DNA of 64,000 nt, taken from an uncultured Prochlorococcus sp. (GTDB lineage: Bacteria; Cyanobacteriota; Cyanobacteriia; PCC-6307; Cyanobiaceae). Below are positions 16,870-25,515 of the stretch, one piece after another. Location of the stretch: assembly GCA_902538515.1 (NCBI GenBank), contig CACBFH010000001.1, positions 62,001 through 126,000 on the forward strand, given 5' to 3'. A model generated the notes under the pieces. That model ran no database searches. It worked only from the letters and a program-made list of their open reading frames with translations, and was not told where the DNA came from. The translations under genes and the position numbers were made by a program. Every line of letters begins with the position of its first letter. The stretch's first letter is position 1.

Positions 16870-16998
16870 ATGAAAATTTCAAAGCAGTTAAATAAACTAA
16901 AAAACTTGAATGTTAAGGCAGAAAAATGTTCTACAAGAGAAGAAGCAAAAAAAATAATTATTAAAGCAAATAAAGCGCAAAGTAAAATCAACAAATAA
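16870..16998 (+). CDS. Small lysine-rich protein (42 aa)
   Basis: An ATG frame, MKISKQLNKLKNLNVKAEKC then STREEAKKIIIKANKA. It is strongly basic and helical, with a single cysteine and no membrane segment. It could bind nucleic acid, but this is only a guess from charge. Confidence 0.5.
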   Translation: MKISKQLNKLKNLNVKAEKCSTREEAKKIIIKANKAQSKINK

Positions 16999-17085
16999 AT
17001 AAAAATTAATTTTACTTATTCATAATTTATAATTTTCAAAAATATTTAATTTACACAAACACTCCATATTTATTTCTTAGTATTT

Positions 17086-17817
17086 ATGTCTTTGAAAATA
17101 ATTAAAATAAGGAAATCTCACGAAAGATTTAGATCGACTAGAGAATGGCTAAATTCGATGCATTCATTTTCTTTCGCAGAGCATAGAGATCCAAAATGGG
17201 ATAATTTTGGGAAAATTAGAGTTATAAACGAAGATATTATTTCTCCTAATGCAGGATTTAATACACATTCTCATGCAAATATGGAAATAATTACTGTTGT
17301 AACAAAAGGAGCAATAACTCATAGAGATTCTTTGAATAATCTTGGAAAAATTCACAAAGATGAAGTTCAAGTTATGTCTGCAGGTACTGGGATCTCTCAT
17401 AGCGAGAAGAATGAAGAAAATGAGAACTGTAAATTGTTCCAGATTTGGATATACCCTCAAAAAGAAAATATCAAACCTCGATATGATCAAATTTCATTAA
17501 ATGAAAAGTTGTGGGATAATCTTATTTTTAATTACAAAGACGGTAAAAATAATAAGCTTTTTCTAAATCAAAGTATCTCTTTATGGCGTTGTAAATATAA
17601 GCCAATTAAAGAAAAAAAATTGCCATTAAAAATCGATAAATATAATTGGATACAAATAATTGAAGGTAATCTTTTATTAAAAAGTAAAGACTCTAATTCA
17701 AATATATTTCTCGAATCTGGAGATGGCTTGGGTTTTGAAGTTAATTATTATGATGATGTCTCTATAGATACTGAAAAAGACTTAGATTTTCTCTTATTTT
17801 CGATGCCTTCCTTATGA
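17086..17817 (+). CDS. Pirin family protein
   Basis: 243 residues of a bicupin pirin. The N-terminal cupin has TREWLNSMHSFSFAEHRDP, then GFNTHSHANMEIITVVTKGA and GDSLN-like HRDSLNNLG, followed by MSAGTGISHSEKN. The HxH plus later H and E supply the metal site seen in pirins (YhhW type, some with quercetinase activity). The C-terminal cupin is degenerate, as is usual. Monocistronic. Confidence 0.88.
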   Translation: MSLKIIKIRKSHERFRSTREWLNSMHSFSFAEHRDPKWDNFGKIRVINEDIISPNAGFNTHSHANMEIITVVTKGAITHRDSLNNLGKIHKDEVQVMSAGTGISHSEKNEENENCKLFQIWIYPQKENIKPRYDQISLNEKLWDNLIFNYKDGKNNKLFLNQSISLWRCKYKPIKEKKLPLKIDKYNWIQIIEGNLLLKSKDSNSNIFLESGDGLGFEVNYYDDVSIDTEKDLDFLLFSMPSL

Positions 17818-17832
17818 TTTATCCCTTACTTT

Positions 17833-18153
17833 TTACTTTTCCCCATCAACTCCTTTATTAAATGCATTTAAGGCTTGCAAAGCCATATTAAGGTGAACTT
17901 CCATAGCACCAAGTGCAATTAGAGAATTTGGTGATTTATCTTTTAGTAAATTCTCTTTTCTTTTTGATAACTCATTAACTACCTTCTTAGTTGAAGCTTC
18001 CCAATTATTTATTAACTCTTCAAATTCTCTTTTTTCGGGACTTTCTATTTCTGCTAATTCATCAGAAAAATGAGCATCTTTTTGTGCCTTAAGCATCAAG
18101 TAACTTAATTTTTTATGACTTATTGCTTGAGGTAAATTGTTAGATTCACTCAT
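17833..18153 (-). CDS. Conserved-looking helical protein, unknown
   Basis: 106 residues, soluble and mostly helical. It opens MSESNNLPQAISHKKLSYL and has an acidic-basic middle (ESPEKREFEELINNWEAS), ending with MEVHLNMALQALNAFNKGV. I do not recognise a named family. It lies after murD on the same strand, 86 bases downstream, with a small hairpin in the spacer. Confidence 0.65.
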   Translation of the reverse strand: MSESNNLPQAISHKKLSYLMLKAQKDAHFSDELAEIESPEKREFEELINNWEASTKKVVNELSKRKENLLKDKSPNSLIALGAMEVHLNMALQALNAFNKGVDGEK

Positions 18154-18215
18154 TGCTAGTAGTTAATTCATAATCAAAATCTAACTAATTAAGTGAATAT
18201 TTGCTAGAGGGTAAA

Positions 18216-18230
18216 CGGTTGTGATGACCG
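18216..18230 (-). promoter_or_regulatory. Small hairpin between murD and next gene
   Basis: CGGT and ACCG (4 bp, loop 7 nt) are flanked by a further GG/CC pairing. On the minus strand this lies after the murD stop and 60 bases before the next start. No T-tract follows, so it may be a leader structure or processing signal rather than a terminator. Confidence 0.25.
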
Positions 18231-18239
18231 ACCTGAAAA

Positions 18240-19670
18240 TTACGAAATGATACTTGAACAAAAAAAGGATTTATTAACCTTTAATTTTTCACTTATTAGA
18301 TTCTTGAAATAATCTCCACGCTCTTCATAATTTTTAAATTGATCAAAACTAGAGCATGAAGGTGAGAATAATAATGTTCCAACCCTATTATTTTGTAAAT
18401 AATGAAAAACAAAATTTAAAAGCTCTTTTAGTTCTGAAAATTCAAAAATATTTTTTTTAAATCCTTCATTAATAAGCGCCATTTTTAGGACTTTTGAGCT
18501 TTCTCCAAAAAGGAAAACACATTTAACTTTTTTCTTTAAAACTTTTATCCACTCACTATATTCATTGCTTTTTAATCTACCCCCAGCAATGATTATTATT
18601 TGACCTTCAATTGAATTTATTCCCGCAATAGATGAGTCAAAATTTGTAGCTTTACTATCGTTAATGATTTCCAGATCATTATTTTTATAAATTGTTTCCA
18701 TCCTATGGGGTAATTGTTTGTAATTAGATAAAGAATCTTTAATCTTCTTGCCAGATAATCCAACTTTTCTTGCTGCTGCAATTACCAATAAAAGATTTTG
18801 AAGATTATGCATTCCTTTTAAAGAAAAATGTTCAAGTTTGAATAATTTCTTCCCTCTCTCAATAATGTATGCTTGATAATCTATCCAATAATCGCAATGA
18901 ATAAAATTTGATTTATCGAAACTAGTTGTTATCCAAACCCCTCTTGATAGCGAACTGTAGTGATTTCTTAGGTTTTTATCGTCATAATTATAAATTCTAA
19001 AATCAGATTTTTCTAACAAGCTTTTTTTTATGTTGAAATAGTTTTCAAGTGTTTTATGTCTTTCAAGATGATCTTCTGTGAAGGTTGTCCATATTCCAAT
19101 ATTAGGTTTTACTTCTGGAGATATCTCTATTTGATAACTGCTTAATTCAGCTACAACCCAATCAATTTTTTCATGATTTTTGGAGTGAGCATATTTACAT
19201 AAAGGTGTACCAATATTTCCAGCAAAAGGAGCATATAATCCAGTATCGCAGAGTATATGGCTTAGTAGATGAGTAACAGTAGTCTTGCCATTAGTGCCAG
19301 TAATACCTATCCAATTTGTGTCTTTTAAAATTTCCCATGCAACATTAATTTCTCCAATTACTTTAATTCCCTTTTTTTTTAATTCAATAATAGTTATATG
19401 GTCATAAGGTATTGATGGACTTACAACAACAGATTCGATCTCTTTCATAAAAGGTTGAATTTCTTCAAATACAAATTCTTTATTTAGAGAAACTATTATA
19501 TTAAGCTCTTCTAATGCTGTTTTTCTTTCTAAGAATTCTATCCCATCTTTACTTTCCCAAACAATTACTCTCTTATTGATGCTTCTCAAATACTTGGCAG
19601 CCCAAAATCCAGATTTACCTAATCCAATTACAAGATTAATATTTCTTTTACTTGAATGATTATCTATCAT
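18240..19670 (-). CDS. murD: UDP-N-acetylmuramoylalanine--D-glutamate ligase
   Basis: MurD adds D-glutamate to UDP-MurNAc-L-Ala in the cytoplasmic phase of peptidoglycan synthesis. Seen: an N-terminal Rossmann-like domain ([18 protein letters not shown]), the Mur ATP-binding loop [15 protein letters not shown], the central domain ([18 protein letters not shown]), and the C-terminal [11 protein letters not shown] and GG-R block. From the ATG at 19670 it is 476 residues, near the family norm. A TTG 48 bases upstream is a poorer start. Confidence 0.93.
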   Translation of the reverse strand: MIDNHSSKRNINLVIGLGKSGFWAAKYLRSINKRVIVWESKDGIEFLERKTALEELNIIVSLNKEFVFEEIQPFMKEIESVVVSPSIPYDHITIIELKKKGIKVIGEINVAWEILKDTNWIGITGTNGKTTVTHLLSHILCDTGLYAPFAGNIGTPLCKYAHSKNHEKIDWVVAELSSYQIEISPEVKPNIGIWTTFTEDHLERHKTLENYFNIKKSLLEKSDFRIYNYDDKNLRNHYSSLSRGVWITTSFDKSNFIHCDYWIDYQAYIIERGKKLFKLEHFSLKGMHNLQNLLLVIAAARKVGLSGKKIKDSLSNYKQLPHRMETIYKNNDLEIINDSKATNFDSSIAGINSIEGQIIIIAGGRLKSNEYSEWIKVLKKKVKCVFLFGESSKVLKMALINEGFKKNIFEFSELKELLNFVFHYLQNNRVGTLLFSPSCSSFDQFKNYEERGDYFKNLISEKLKVNKSFFCSSIIS

Positions 19671-19770
19671 TAAATTTATAATTGCATTTATATTAATTGT
19701 GTTTAAGGGGTAATTCAATCATGAGATCTTTCTTAAGTATTTATAGTATTCGCCAAAGAAAAGTTAATTG

Positions 19771-20037
19771 ATGGAAGATAATACTGCAAAATATTGGTTC
19801 TCTTGGTTTTATGAAAAGTGGGAGAAAAATGCTCCAGGTGAATTAATTGAACAAGGTTTAACTCCGTCTCAGATTGCTGAGCGCTTTGTAAATGAAAACC
19901 ATGATAGTTTTATTCAATTGTCAAAAAAAATTGATGAAAAAAATTATGATGCCTTAACAGAATTCATGAAACTCTCAGAGAGTGAATTACATATCTTGAA
20001 GTATTTTCTTAAGTTAGTAAAAATGAAAAATTTATAA
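19771..20037 (+). CDS. Small helical protein, paralog of the gene at 9.1 kb
   Basis: 88 residues, soluble. WFSWFYEKW, LTPSQIAERFVNENH and FMKLSESELHILKYF correspond to segments of the protein at 9122-9448. The ATG is preceded directly by TTG, which could also serve. Its 3' end overlaps the convergent SDR gene by 6 bases. Function unknown. Confidence 0.65.
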   Translation: MEDNTAKYWFSWFYEKWEKNAPGELIEQGLTPSQIAERFVNENHDSFIQLSKKIDEKNYDALTEFMKLSESELHILKYFLKLVKMKNL

Positions 20038-20961
20038 GAATTTATTAAGTATTGCAATGCTTTTTTCCCATAAATTTTTTCTTTCTTTTTTGTTCATGGC
20101 GAAAGGAGAAGTAGGGGATAGTTTTGGATGACCTCTGAAATTAAATCTTGGACCATAATGCTCACCGCCTCTTGCGTCTGGTGAAGTAGCTGCAAAAAGT
20201 TGAGGTAAAGCACCCATTTCAGCAGTTTGAAAAATAGGGCTAAATAATTCCAATGAGAATGTTTCTAATGGACCAGGGTTAGGTTTTTGGGCAGTAAAGA
20301 GATTTGTTTTTGCAATTCCTGGGTGAGCAGCTAAAGAAAGTATATTTTTGTGCTTTAAGTTCTCATTTAGTTCCAAAGCAAACATTACATTTGCCAATTT
20401 GCTATTAGAGTAAGATTCCCATTTGTTGTAGTAGTTCTCGGCTTTCAGATTTTTCCAGCCAACTTTGCCAAAAAATTGTGCTCCGGAAGTAACCGTCACT
20501 ATTCTAGATTCTTCTTTTTTTTCAATAATTGGAAGTAGCTTTAGAGTCAAAAGCATGTGAGCTAGATGATTAACGGCAAATTGTATTTCATATCCCTGGG
20601 CACTAAGAGTTTTAGGCGGATGCATAATGCCTGCATTATTGACTAGTAAATCCAAATTTTCAAAATTATCAAAAATTTTGGACTGAACTTCAACAATATT
20701 TTTTAAATCTGACAAATCTAATTCTAAAGGTGTAAATGATCCTTCAGGATTAAGACCTTTAAGTTTTTTGATAGTTTGATTAGCTTTTTCAAGCGATCTA
20801 CAAGCAATAATAACGTGAGCATTTTTTTCTGCTAAGGCCTTTGCAGTGTAGTATCCAAGTCCACTATTCGCACCAGTAATTAGTGCTGTTTTGCCTCTAA
20901 GGTTTGGAATATTGGATGTTTCCCAGTCAGAGATTTTAGGTCTTGAAATAGTGGCAGTCAT
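20032..20961 (-). CDS. Short-chain dehydrogenase/reductase (protochlorophyllide-reductase-like)
   Basis: 309 residues. The classical SDR order is present: TALITGANSGLGYYTAKAL (nucleotide binding), LDLSDL, NNAGIMHP, the catalytic Ser in VTVTSGAQ and YSNSKLAN (Tyr-x-x-x-Lys). The C-terminus (GGEHYGPRFNFRGHP) resembles retinol-dehydrogenase/POR-like SDRs. It is not the main protochlorophyllide reductase: the catalytic region lacks that enzyme's typical cysteines. Substrate unknown. Confidence 0.85.
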   Translation of the reverse strand: MTATISRPKISDWETSNIPNLRGKTALITGANSGLGYYTAKALAEKNAHVIIACRSLEKANQTIKKLKGLNPEGSFTPLELDLSDLKNIVEVQSKIFDNFENLDLLVNNAGIMHPPKTLSAQGYEIQFAVNHLAHMLLTLKLLPIIEKKEESRIVTVTSGAQFFGKVGWKNLKAENYYNKWESYSNSKLANVMFALELNENLKHKNILSLAAHPGIAKTNLFTAQKPNPGPLETFSLELFSPIFQTAEMGALPQLFAATSPDARGGEHYGPRFNFRGHPKLSPTSPFAMNKKERKNLWEKSIAILNKFL

Positions 20962-21069
20962 TTAGTAATCCTGCAAATTGCTTTTGAATTTAACCAAAAT
21001 TTAATTACTTTTCTACTGTAAATACTTGAAGTCAGTATCGTGAGATCTTTTTGAAGGTACTACTTAATA

Positions 21070-21819
21070 TTATTTTTGAATTGTATATTGCCATTCGTTA
21101 TTTTGAAATAAATTTTTTTCTCTAAGTAACTGTAATTTCCTACTATTTATTTTTATAACTATCCCATTAGTTGGATATTTCTCGAATATTTTTCTCTCTA
21201 ACCAATTTTTTTTATATATTTGGATTTCGTTTGTATGATTTGTGAAGTAGCTGTCAGGGGTGCTGAAGCCACATTTTTTAAGATAGTTAAGGGTTTCGTA
21301 TTGATTAAGTCTTCCATTAAGTATTTGGAAACAGCAAAAGCGGAGACTTTCTCCAATCCCTTTCTTATTATTGAGGTATTTTCTTGTAATTCTTTGGGAA
21401 ATGCCGGCAACTTGGTTTGTAGCGTATAGTTCACCTCTAATTTGAAAATCTCGTTTGATAGGAATACAATTGGGGACATTTTTAATTTGTTCAATTTTGC
21501 TTGAGACATCAAATCCTTTTTTTGAAATAGCTTTATTAAACTTGCCATCTATATATCTAATTGCAATAGCACAGCCATCAATTTTTGGTTGAATGCTTAA
21601 TCTAGTTTTTGGAATTAAACTTTCCAAAAATTCTTTATAGTTTTCTTTAGCTAATTTTGGCAAAAGTTTATTATTTTTTTGATTAAAGTAGTCATGCACT
21701 GGATCATCAGGAATAAAAAGCTTTTCAAGTTGTTTAAATGCATCATCCGAAATTATGCCTTCACCTAATCTGTATTGTTCATCTAGATACTTAACATCTT
21801 TCACTAATAAATTATTCAT
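21070..21819 (-). CDS. Stand-alone NAD-dependent DNA ligase adenylation domain
   Basis: 249 residues aligned by motif to the N-terminal half of LigA. It has a domain Ia-like start (LDEQYRLGEGIISDDAFKQL), the nucleophile motif QPKIDGCAIAIRY with the reactive Lys, QIRGELYA, the strand TNGIVIKINS, and a final NEWQYTIQK in place of WAIAYK. The OB fold, zinc finger, HhH and BRCT domains are all absent; a full LigA is about 670 residues. It could still self-adenylate. It may be an accessory nucleotidyltransferase or a relic. The intact frame and conserved motifs argue for function. Confidence 0.8.
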   Translation of the reverse strand: MNNLLVKDVKYLDEQYRLGEGIISDDAFKQLEKLFIPDDPVHDYFNQKNNKLLPKLAKENYKEFLESLIPKTRLSIQPKIDGCAIAIRYIDGKFNKAISKKGFDVSSKIEQIKNVPNCIPIKRDFQIRGELYATNQVAGISQRITRKYLNNKKGIGESLRFCCFQILNGRLNQYETLNYLKKCGFSTPDSYFTNHTNEIQIYKKNWLERKIFEKYPTNGIVIKINSRKLQLLREKNLFQNNEWQYTIQK

Positions 21820-22074
21820 AATAATTTTGATAAATATTTAAAAATCTTGTAGAAAAAATAATCTAAATAAAGATTAGATTTTAAAAGTAATTGACCACTA
21901 AATATCCTCCTACACAGAGAGCAATTAAAGAGTATAAAATGTTCTAATAAGAAGTTTAAATTAAATACCTCAATCAAACAGATTTACTTAAAAGTGAAAT
22001 AGAAAAATTTAAGCATTGATATGCATGCAAATTTTTGAATTTTCTATCAATACAAAAAAAAATTTTTTAAAGTT

Positions 22075-23247
22075 ATGAGAAAAATGTCATTTTTATTAAA
22101 AGCCCAAAATACCTGGGAAAATTTTGCGAAATACAAAATTAATGATTACGCAAAATTAAGAAATTTTGATTTTGGCCCAAATAACGAAAGTTCAGTTTCA
22201 AAATTATCGCCTTTCATTACTCATAGAATATTATCGGAATATAATATGATTCATGATATTAAAAGTAAGTACAAAATAAAAAATTCAACTAAATTTGTTG
22301 AGGAAATATTTTGGAGAGTTTACTGGAAAGGGTGGATGGAAAATAGACCTAAAGTATGGAGAAATTTTATTTCAGAAAACAATCTCGATTTTGATTATGA
22401 GCTATATGAAAGTGCAATTAATGGCAATACAGAATTAGATTTTTTTAATTCTTGGGTCCATGAATTAAAGCAGTACAACTATTTGCATAACCATACAAGA
22501 ATGTGGTTTGCAAGTACTTGGATATTTAATTTAGGCCTTCCTTGGCAATTGGGAGCAAAGTTTTTCTTTAAATATCTTTTTGATGGTGATGCTGCATCTA
22601 ATCTTCTTAGCTGGAGATGGGTCGGAGGATTACAAACGAAGGGAAAACAATATCTTTTTTCATCATCAAACCTCAGAAAATTTTCAAATAATAGATTTAA
22701 TTCAGAAAAAATAAGTAATCAACAAATTTTGCTTGAAGAATCTAATCAAATACCATTAGAAGATGAGATTTATAAAAATGATATGGACCCTAAATCAGAT
22801 AATCTGATTATGTTTGAAAATGATCTTCACCTTGCAACCCTTAAAAATTTACTTAAAAGCTATAAAAAAGTATTTATTATCCTTTTAAAAAATGAACATA
22901 GACAAATTAAATTGTCTGAATCTGTTTTGAAATTTAAACAAGATTTGGTCTCTGAATTTGTAGAGTATTTTGATAATGTTGAACAGATTGATCCTTATTC
23001 ACTGGAATATACATTTAAAAATACCAACGAAATAGACATTATTTATCCTGGAGTGGGAGAAAATTATGATTTCATAACTGAGTTTAAAAATTTACACAAT
23101 AAAAAAATTTTTAACCTTGTTAGAGATGAAGATTTATTTGCATGGCAATTTGCTAAAAAAGGGTTTTTCAAATTTAAAGAAAACATTCCGAGGATTAATC
23201 AGAGAATATTTGAAAATTTTTCAAAAAATAATTTTCAACTTAGTTGA
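22075..23247 (+). CDS. Photolyase/cryptochrome-like FAD-binding protein, domains in unusual order
   Basis: 390 residues. Residues ~40-215 carry the photolyase FAD-binding fold: SKLSPFITHRILSE, FVEEIFWRVYWKGWMENRP, HNHTRMWFASTWIFNLGLPW and DGDAASNLLSWRWVGGLQ. No antenna-type alpha/beta domain precedes it. Instead residues ~245-390 look alpha/beta (LIMFENDLHLATLKNLL, KVFIILLKN, IDIIYPGVGE, IFNLVRDEDLFAWQ), as if that domain were moved to the C-terminus. A role in DNA repair or light sensing is inferred from the FAD domain only. An ATG three codons in is an alternative start. Confidence 0.75.
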   Translation: MRKMSFLLKAQNTWENFAKYKINDYAKLRNFDFGPNNESSVSKLSPFITHRILSEYNMIHDIKSKYKIKNSTKFVEEIFWRVYWKGWMENRPKVWRNFISENNLDFDYELYESAINGNTELDFFNSWVHELKQYNYLHNHTRMWFASTWIFNLGLPWQLGAKFFFKYLFDGDAASNLLSWRWVGGLQTKGKQYLFSSSNLRKFSNNRFNSEKISNQQILLEESNQIPLEDEIYKNDMDPKSDNLIMFENDLHLATLKNLLKSYKKVFIILLKNEHRQIKLSESVLKFKQDLVSEFVEYFDNVEQIDPYSLEYTFKNTNEIDIIYPGVGENYDFITEFKNLHNKKIFNLVRDEDLFAWQFAKKGFFKFKENIPRINQRIFENFSKNNFQLS

Positions 23248-23374
23248 GTTTCTAATCAGAAAAAGAATTTCTTAAAGTACTAAGTATAAATACTTAAATA
23301 GGTGCGACTTTTGCTGTTTAATCCACGATGGATACTGTGACTAGTTATTTTTACTTAAGGATAATTTTTTTATA

Positions 23375-23926
23375 GTGCTTTCAACAATTCTTACAAAGTC
23401 GTTTAGTAAAGATACTGCTTTATTAATTCTTAGAGTTATAACAGGTACTGTTCTCATACATCATGGTTATGAAAAATTAGCGAATATAGAAAATTTCGCT
23501 GATGCTTTTGTCAGACCTCTACATCTTCCATTCCCAATATTTTTATCATACATAGCAGCATTTTCAGAAATAGGTGGAAGTTGGTTACTAATTATCGGCT
23601 TAGCTACAAGATTCGGAGCTTTAGCAATTGTCGGAACAATTTCTGTAGCTATATATCATGCTCTTGTTACTTCAGGTTTTAATATTTTCTTGCTAGAGCT
23701 TTTACTTTTATATTTCGCTTCTGCAGCTTCAATTGCATTGACAGGGCCTGGTAATTTCTCATTAGATGAAGTTATTATCAGGATTTTGAAATCTGAAGAT
23801 GAAGAGGAAATTTTACCCTCAACAAAATCAAAATCTTCTAAGGAAGTTGAAGTTAAAGATGAAATAAATAAAGGTGGTTTATTCCAATTTCTGCAAGCAA
23901 ACATACTTTCAGATACTTCAAGCTAA
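23375..23926 (+). CDS. DoxX family membrane protein
   Basis: 183 residues with four hydrophobic segments and the DoxX opening ALLILRVITGTVLIHHGYEK, then IFLSYIAAFSEIGGSWLLII and TRFGALAI. DoxX-type proteins are membrane proteins linked to thiol or sulfur redox and stress. The C-terminus from ~130 is a charged, serine/lysine-rich tail unusual for the core family. GTG start; no ATG upstream in frame. Confidence 0.82.
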   Translation: MLSTILTKSFSKDTALLILRVITGTVLIHHGYEKLANIENFADAFVRPLHLPFPIFLSYIAAFSEIGGSWLLIIGLATRFGALAIVGTISVAIYHALVTSGFNIFLLELLLLYFASAASIALTGPGNFSLDEVIIRILKSEDEEEILPSTKSKSSKEVEVKDEINKGGLFQFLQANILSDTSS

Positions 23927-24092
23927 CTTCTTAGGATAAAGGCTATTTATTAGCTCTAACCGTTTACGATAAATATTTCTCTTCTCGAGTTTTATCTTAA
24001 TTGTTGCTTCAGAAAGACTTATAAACAGTCCTATAGCAGTCACCCAAGATAAAAAAATAAAAGGGTTTTCTGGAATTTCTGAGAAATTCATA
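23918..24092 (-). pseudogene. Small membrane protein gene with a frameshift in a T-tract
   Basis: From ATG 24092 the frame reads MNFSEIPENP and soon stops. A one-base shift inside the TTTTTATTTTTTTA tract restores a protein-like continuation: FIFLSWVTAIGLFISLSEAT and then KRNIYRKRLELINSLYPKK, to a TGA at 23918. Total length 175 bases is one more than a multiple of three. It is either an inactivating or phase-variable insertion, or a base-calling error in a homopolymer. Family unknown; one helix and a basic tail. Confidence 0.5.
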
Positions 24093-24165
24093 TGAATAAT
24101 ACTTCTTTTTTAAAATTGACTGATCACAATATGATTTTCAACCTAAATATACAATTTAGAAATAT

Positions 24166-24717
24166 TTAAGGATTAATTTCAACTTTTTCCCATTTCTTAA
24201 TCCTTTCCCAAAGATATCGTTTATGAACAGGCTGTTCTAATTTAAGAAGATCTACTGAATCGATTGCAAAATTTAAAACCACAAAATTTTCTGACTTAGG
24301 TAGATTGGAAAATAATTCATGAGCAGATTGCACTTTTGGGGTTATTTTCTCTCCAGGAGATCCCCAAAACCAAGAAGATTTTGATTTTTCTGATAGTAAA
24401 TCCCAATAATTTTTATTATCACTTAATTCACGTATTTTTCCTTTGAATCTATATTGTGACTTGGTTTTCAAAAAGAACCATAATATTTCTGCATTAGGGT
24501 TAGATTTTAAATGCACAATTTTTTCACTTCTTCTATCTGTAAAAATAATCATTGAATTATCTTTATACCATCCTCTGAAAACAACTGTTCTTAATCTTGG
24601 CTTGTTTTCTTCGCTTACTGTTGCAAGCTGTATCCATCTATTAGAGGGGGATTTGCCCTCTTTTTTTCTAGCGGATTTTAAATCTTGTCTCCAACTTGGT
24701 AAGTTGTTATCAGGCAT
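24166..24717 (-). CDS. Pyridoxamine 5'-phosphate oxidase-like FMN-binding protein
   Basis: 183 residues. N-terminal PNPOx-like (Alr4036 type) domain: RWIQLATVSEENKPRLRTVVFRG, then MIIFTDRRSEKI and AEILWFFLKTKSQYRF, followed by a short C-terminal block with HKRYLW. The family binds FMN; several members are not true PdxH. It ends near LEQPVHKRYLWERI. Its start overlaps the 3' end of the DUF1295 gene by 8 bases, so the two are one unit. Confidence 0.82.
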   Translation of the reverse strand: MPDNNLPSWRQDLKSARKKEGKSPSNRWIQLATVSEENKPRLRTVVFRGWYKDNSMIIFTDRRSEKIVHLKSNPNAEILWFFLKTKSQYRFKGKIRELSDNKNYWDLLSEKSKSSWFWGSPGEKITPKVQSAHELFSNLPKSENFVVLNFAIDSVDLLKLEQPVHKRYLWERIKKWEKVEINP

Positions 24718-25327
24718 TTAACTTAGGCAATATAAGACCACTTTTCTTTTTGTATTCTTCGAATGAATCATATTTTGCTAGGGATTTATCTTTTTTTATC
24801 ATTCTTGGTAGAAAAACAATAGAGAAAAATATTGAAAGAATTATTAATGGAATGAAGCTCATTGAAAGTATGGCGAATGATAGATAAATTAGTATTTCTC
24901 CTAGATAATTTGTATTCCTTATATTTTTGAAAAATCCCTCTTTAATAAGATCTTTTCTTAATTTAAGAGAAAAATATTTTTGTGCATCACTAGCAAAGTG
25001 TAAAAACACACCAATAATATTTATAGATATAGATGCAGCTATTACGATGTTTGGAACAGATTTCTGAGATGAGATAAGAATGTAAGGAGCTACCCAGTAA
25101 CTTCCAAGGAAAATAAAACCAGTAACTGAAGTTAAAAAATTGATTTTTTCTTTAAAATAGGGATCCGGAAATATCTTTTCTTTTAAGAGCCAAAGTAATC
25201 CATATGTACCATGCAGAGCCAGATAAACGTAAGAAGCGATTGTAAAATTATCAAAAAAGACCATAAGACCTACTACTACAAATGCTGTGAGCCCCTTATG
25301 AAGATTAATTATTTGATTAAGTTTCAT
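24710..25327 (-). CDS. DUF1295/steroid-reductase-like membrane protein
   Basis: 205 residues with five or six membrane helices. HGTYGLLWLLKEKIFPD near residue 40 and the C-terminal NTNYLGEILIYLSFAI...FLPRMIKKDKSLAKYDSFEEYKKKS fit the DUF1295 / isoprenylcysteine-methyltransferase-like fold, which places a nicotinamide- or SAM-type cofactor near the C-terminus. Substrate unknown. First gene of a pair with the FMN-binding protein. Confidence 0.78.
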   Translation of the reverse strand: MKLNQIINLHKGLTAFVVVGLMVFFDNFTIASYVYLALHGTYGLLWLLKEKIFPDPYFKEKINFLTSVTGFIFLGSYWVAPYILISSQKSVPNIVIAASISINIIGVFLHFASDAQKYFSLKLRKDLIKEGFFKNIRNTNYLGEILIYLSFAILSMSFIPLIILSIFFSIVFLPRMIKKDKSLAKYDSFEEYKKKSGLILPKLNA

Positions 25328-25394
25328 CTTTTTTAATAATCTAAAAAATGAAATTATTTTCTGTGGATATAAGCTAGGTGCTCAAAAGTCTTTA

Positions 25395-25466
25395 TGGGCG
25401 ATACTGGATTCGAACCAGTGGCCACTACCGTGTCGAGGTAGTGCTCTACCACTGAGCTAATCGCCC
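25395..25466 (-). tRNA. tRNA-Val (anticodon GAC)
   Basis: A full cloverleaf on the minus strand: acceptor GGGCGAT/ATCGCCC with discriminator A, D-arm GCTC/GAGC, anticodon stem CTACC/GGTAG and T-arm ACTGG-TTCGAAT-CCAGT. CCA is not encoded. The seven-base anticodon loop is TCGACAC, giving anticodon GAC (Val); position 33 is then C instead of the usual U. D-loop is short. Confidence 0.9.
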
Positions 25467-25515
25467 AAATTGAAGAATTTTAAATTCCCCCTTATAAGAA
25501 AATAGCAGGTTAAGT

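Noticed and set aside
21893-21955. Minus-strand hydrophobic frame (LYSLIALCVGGYLVVNYF)
   Set aside because: About 20 residues with a helix, but directly after a stop and without a usual start codon.
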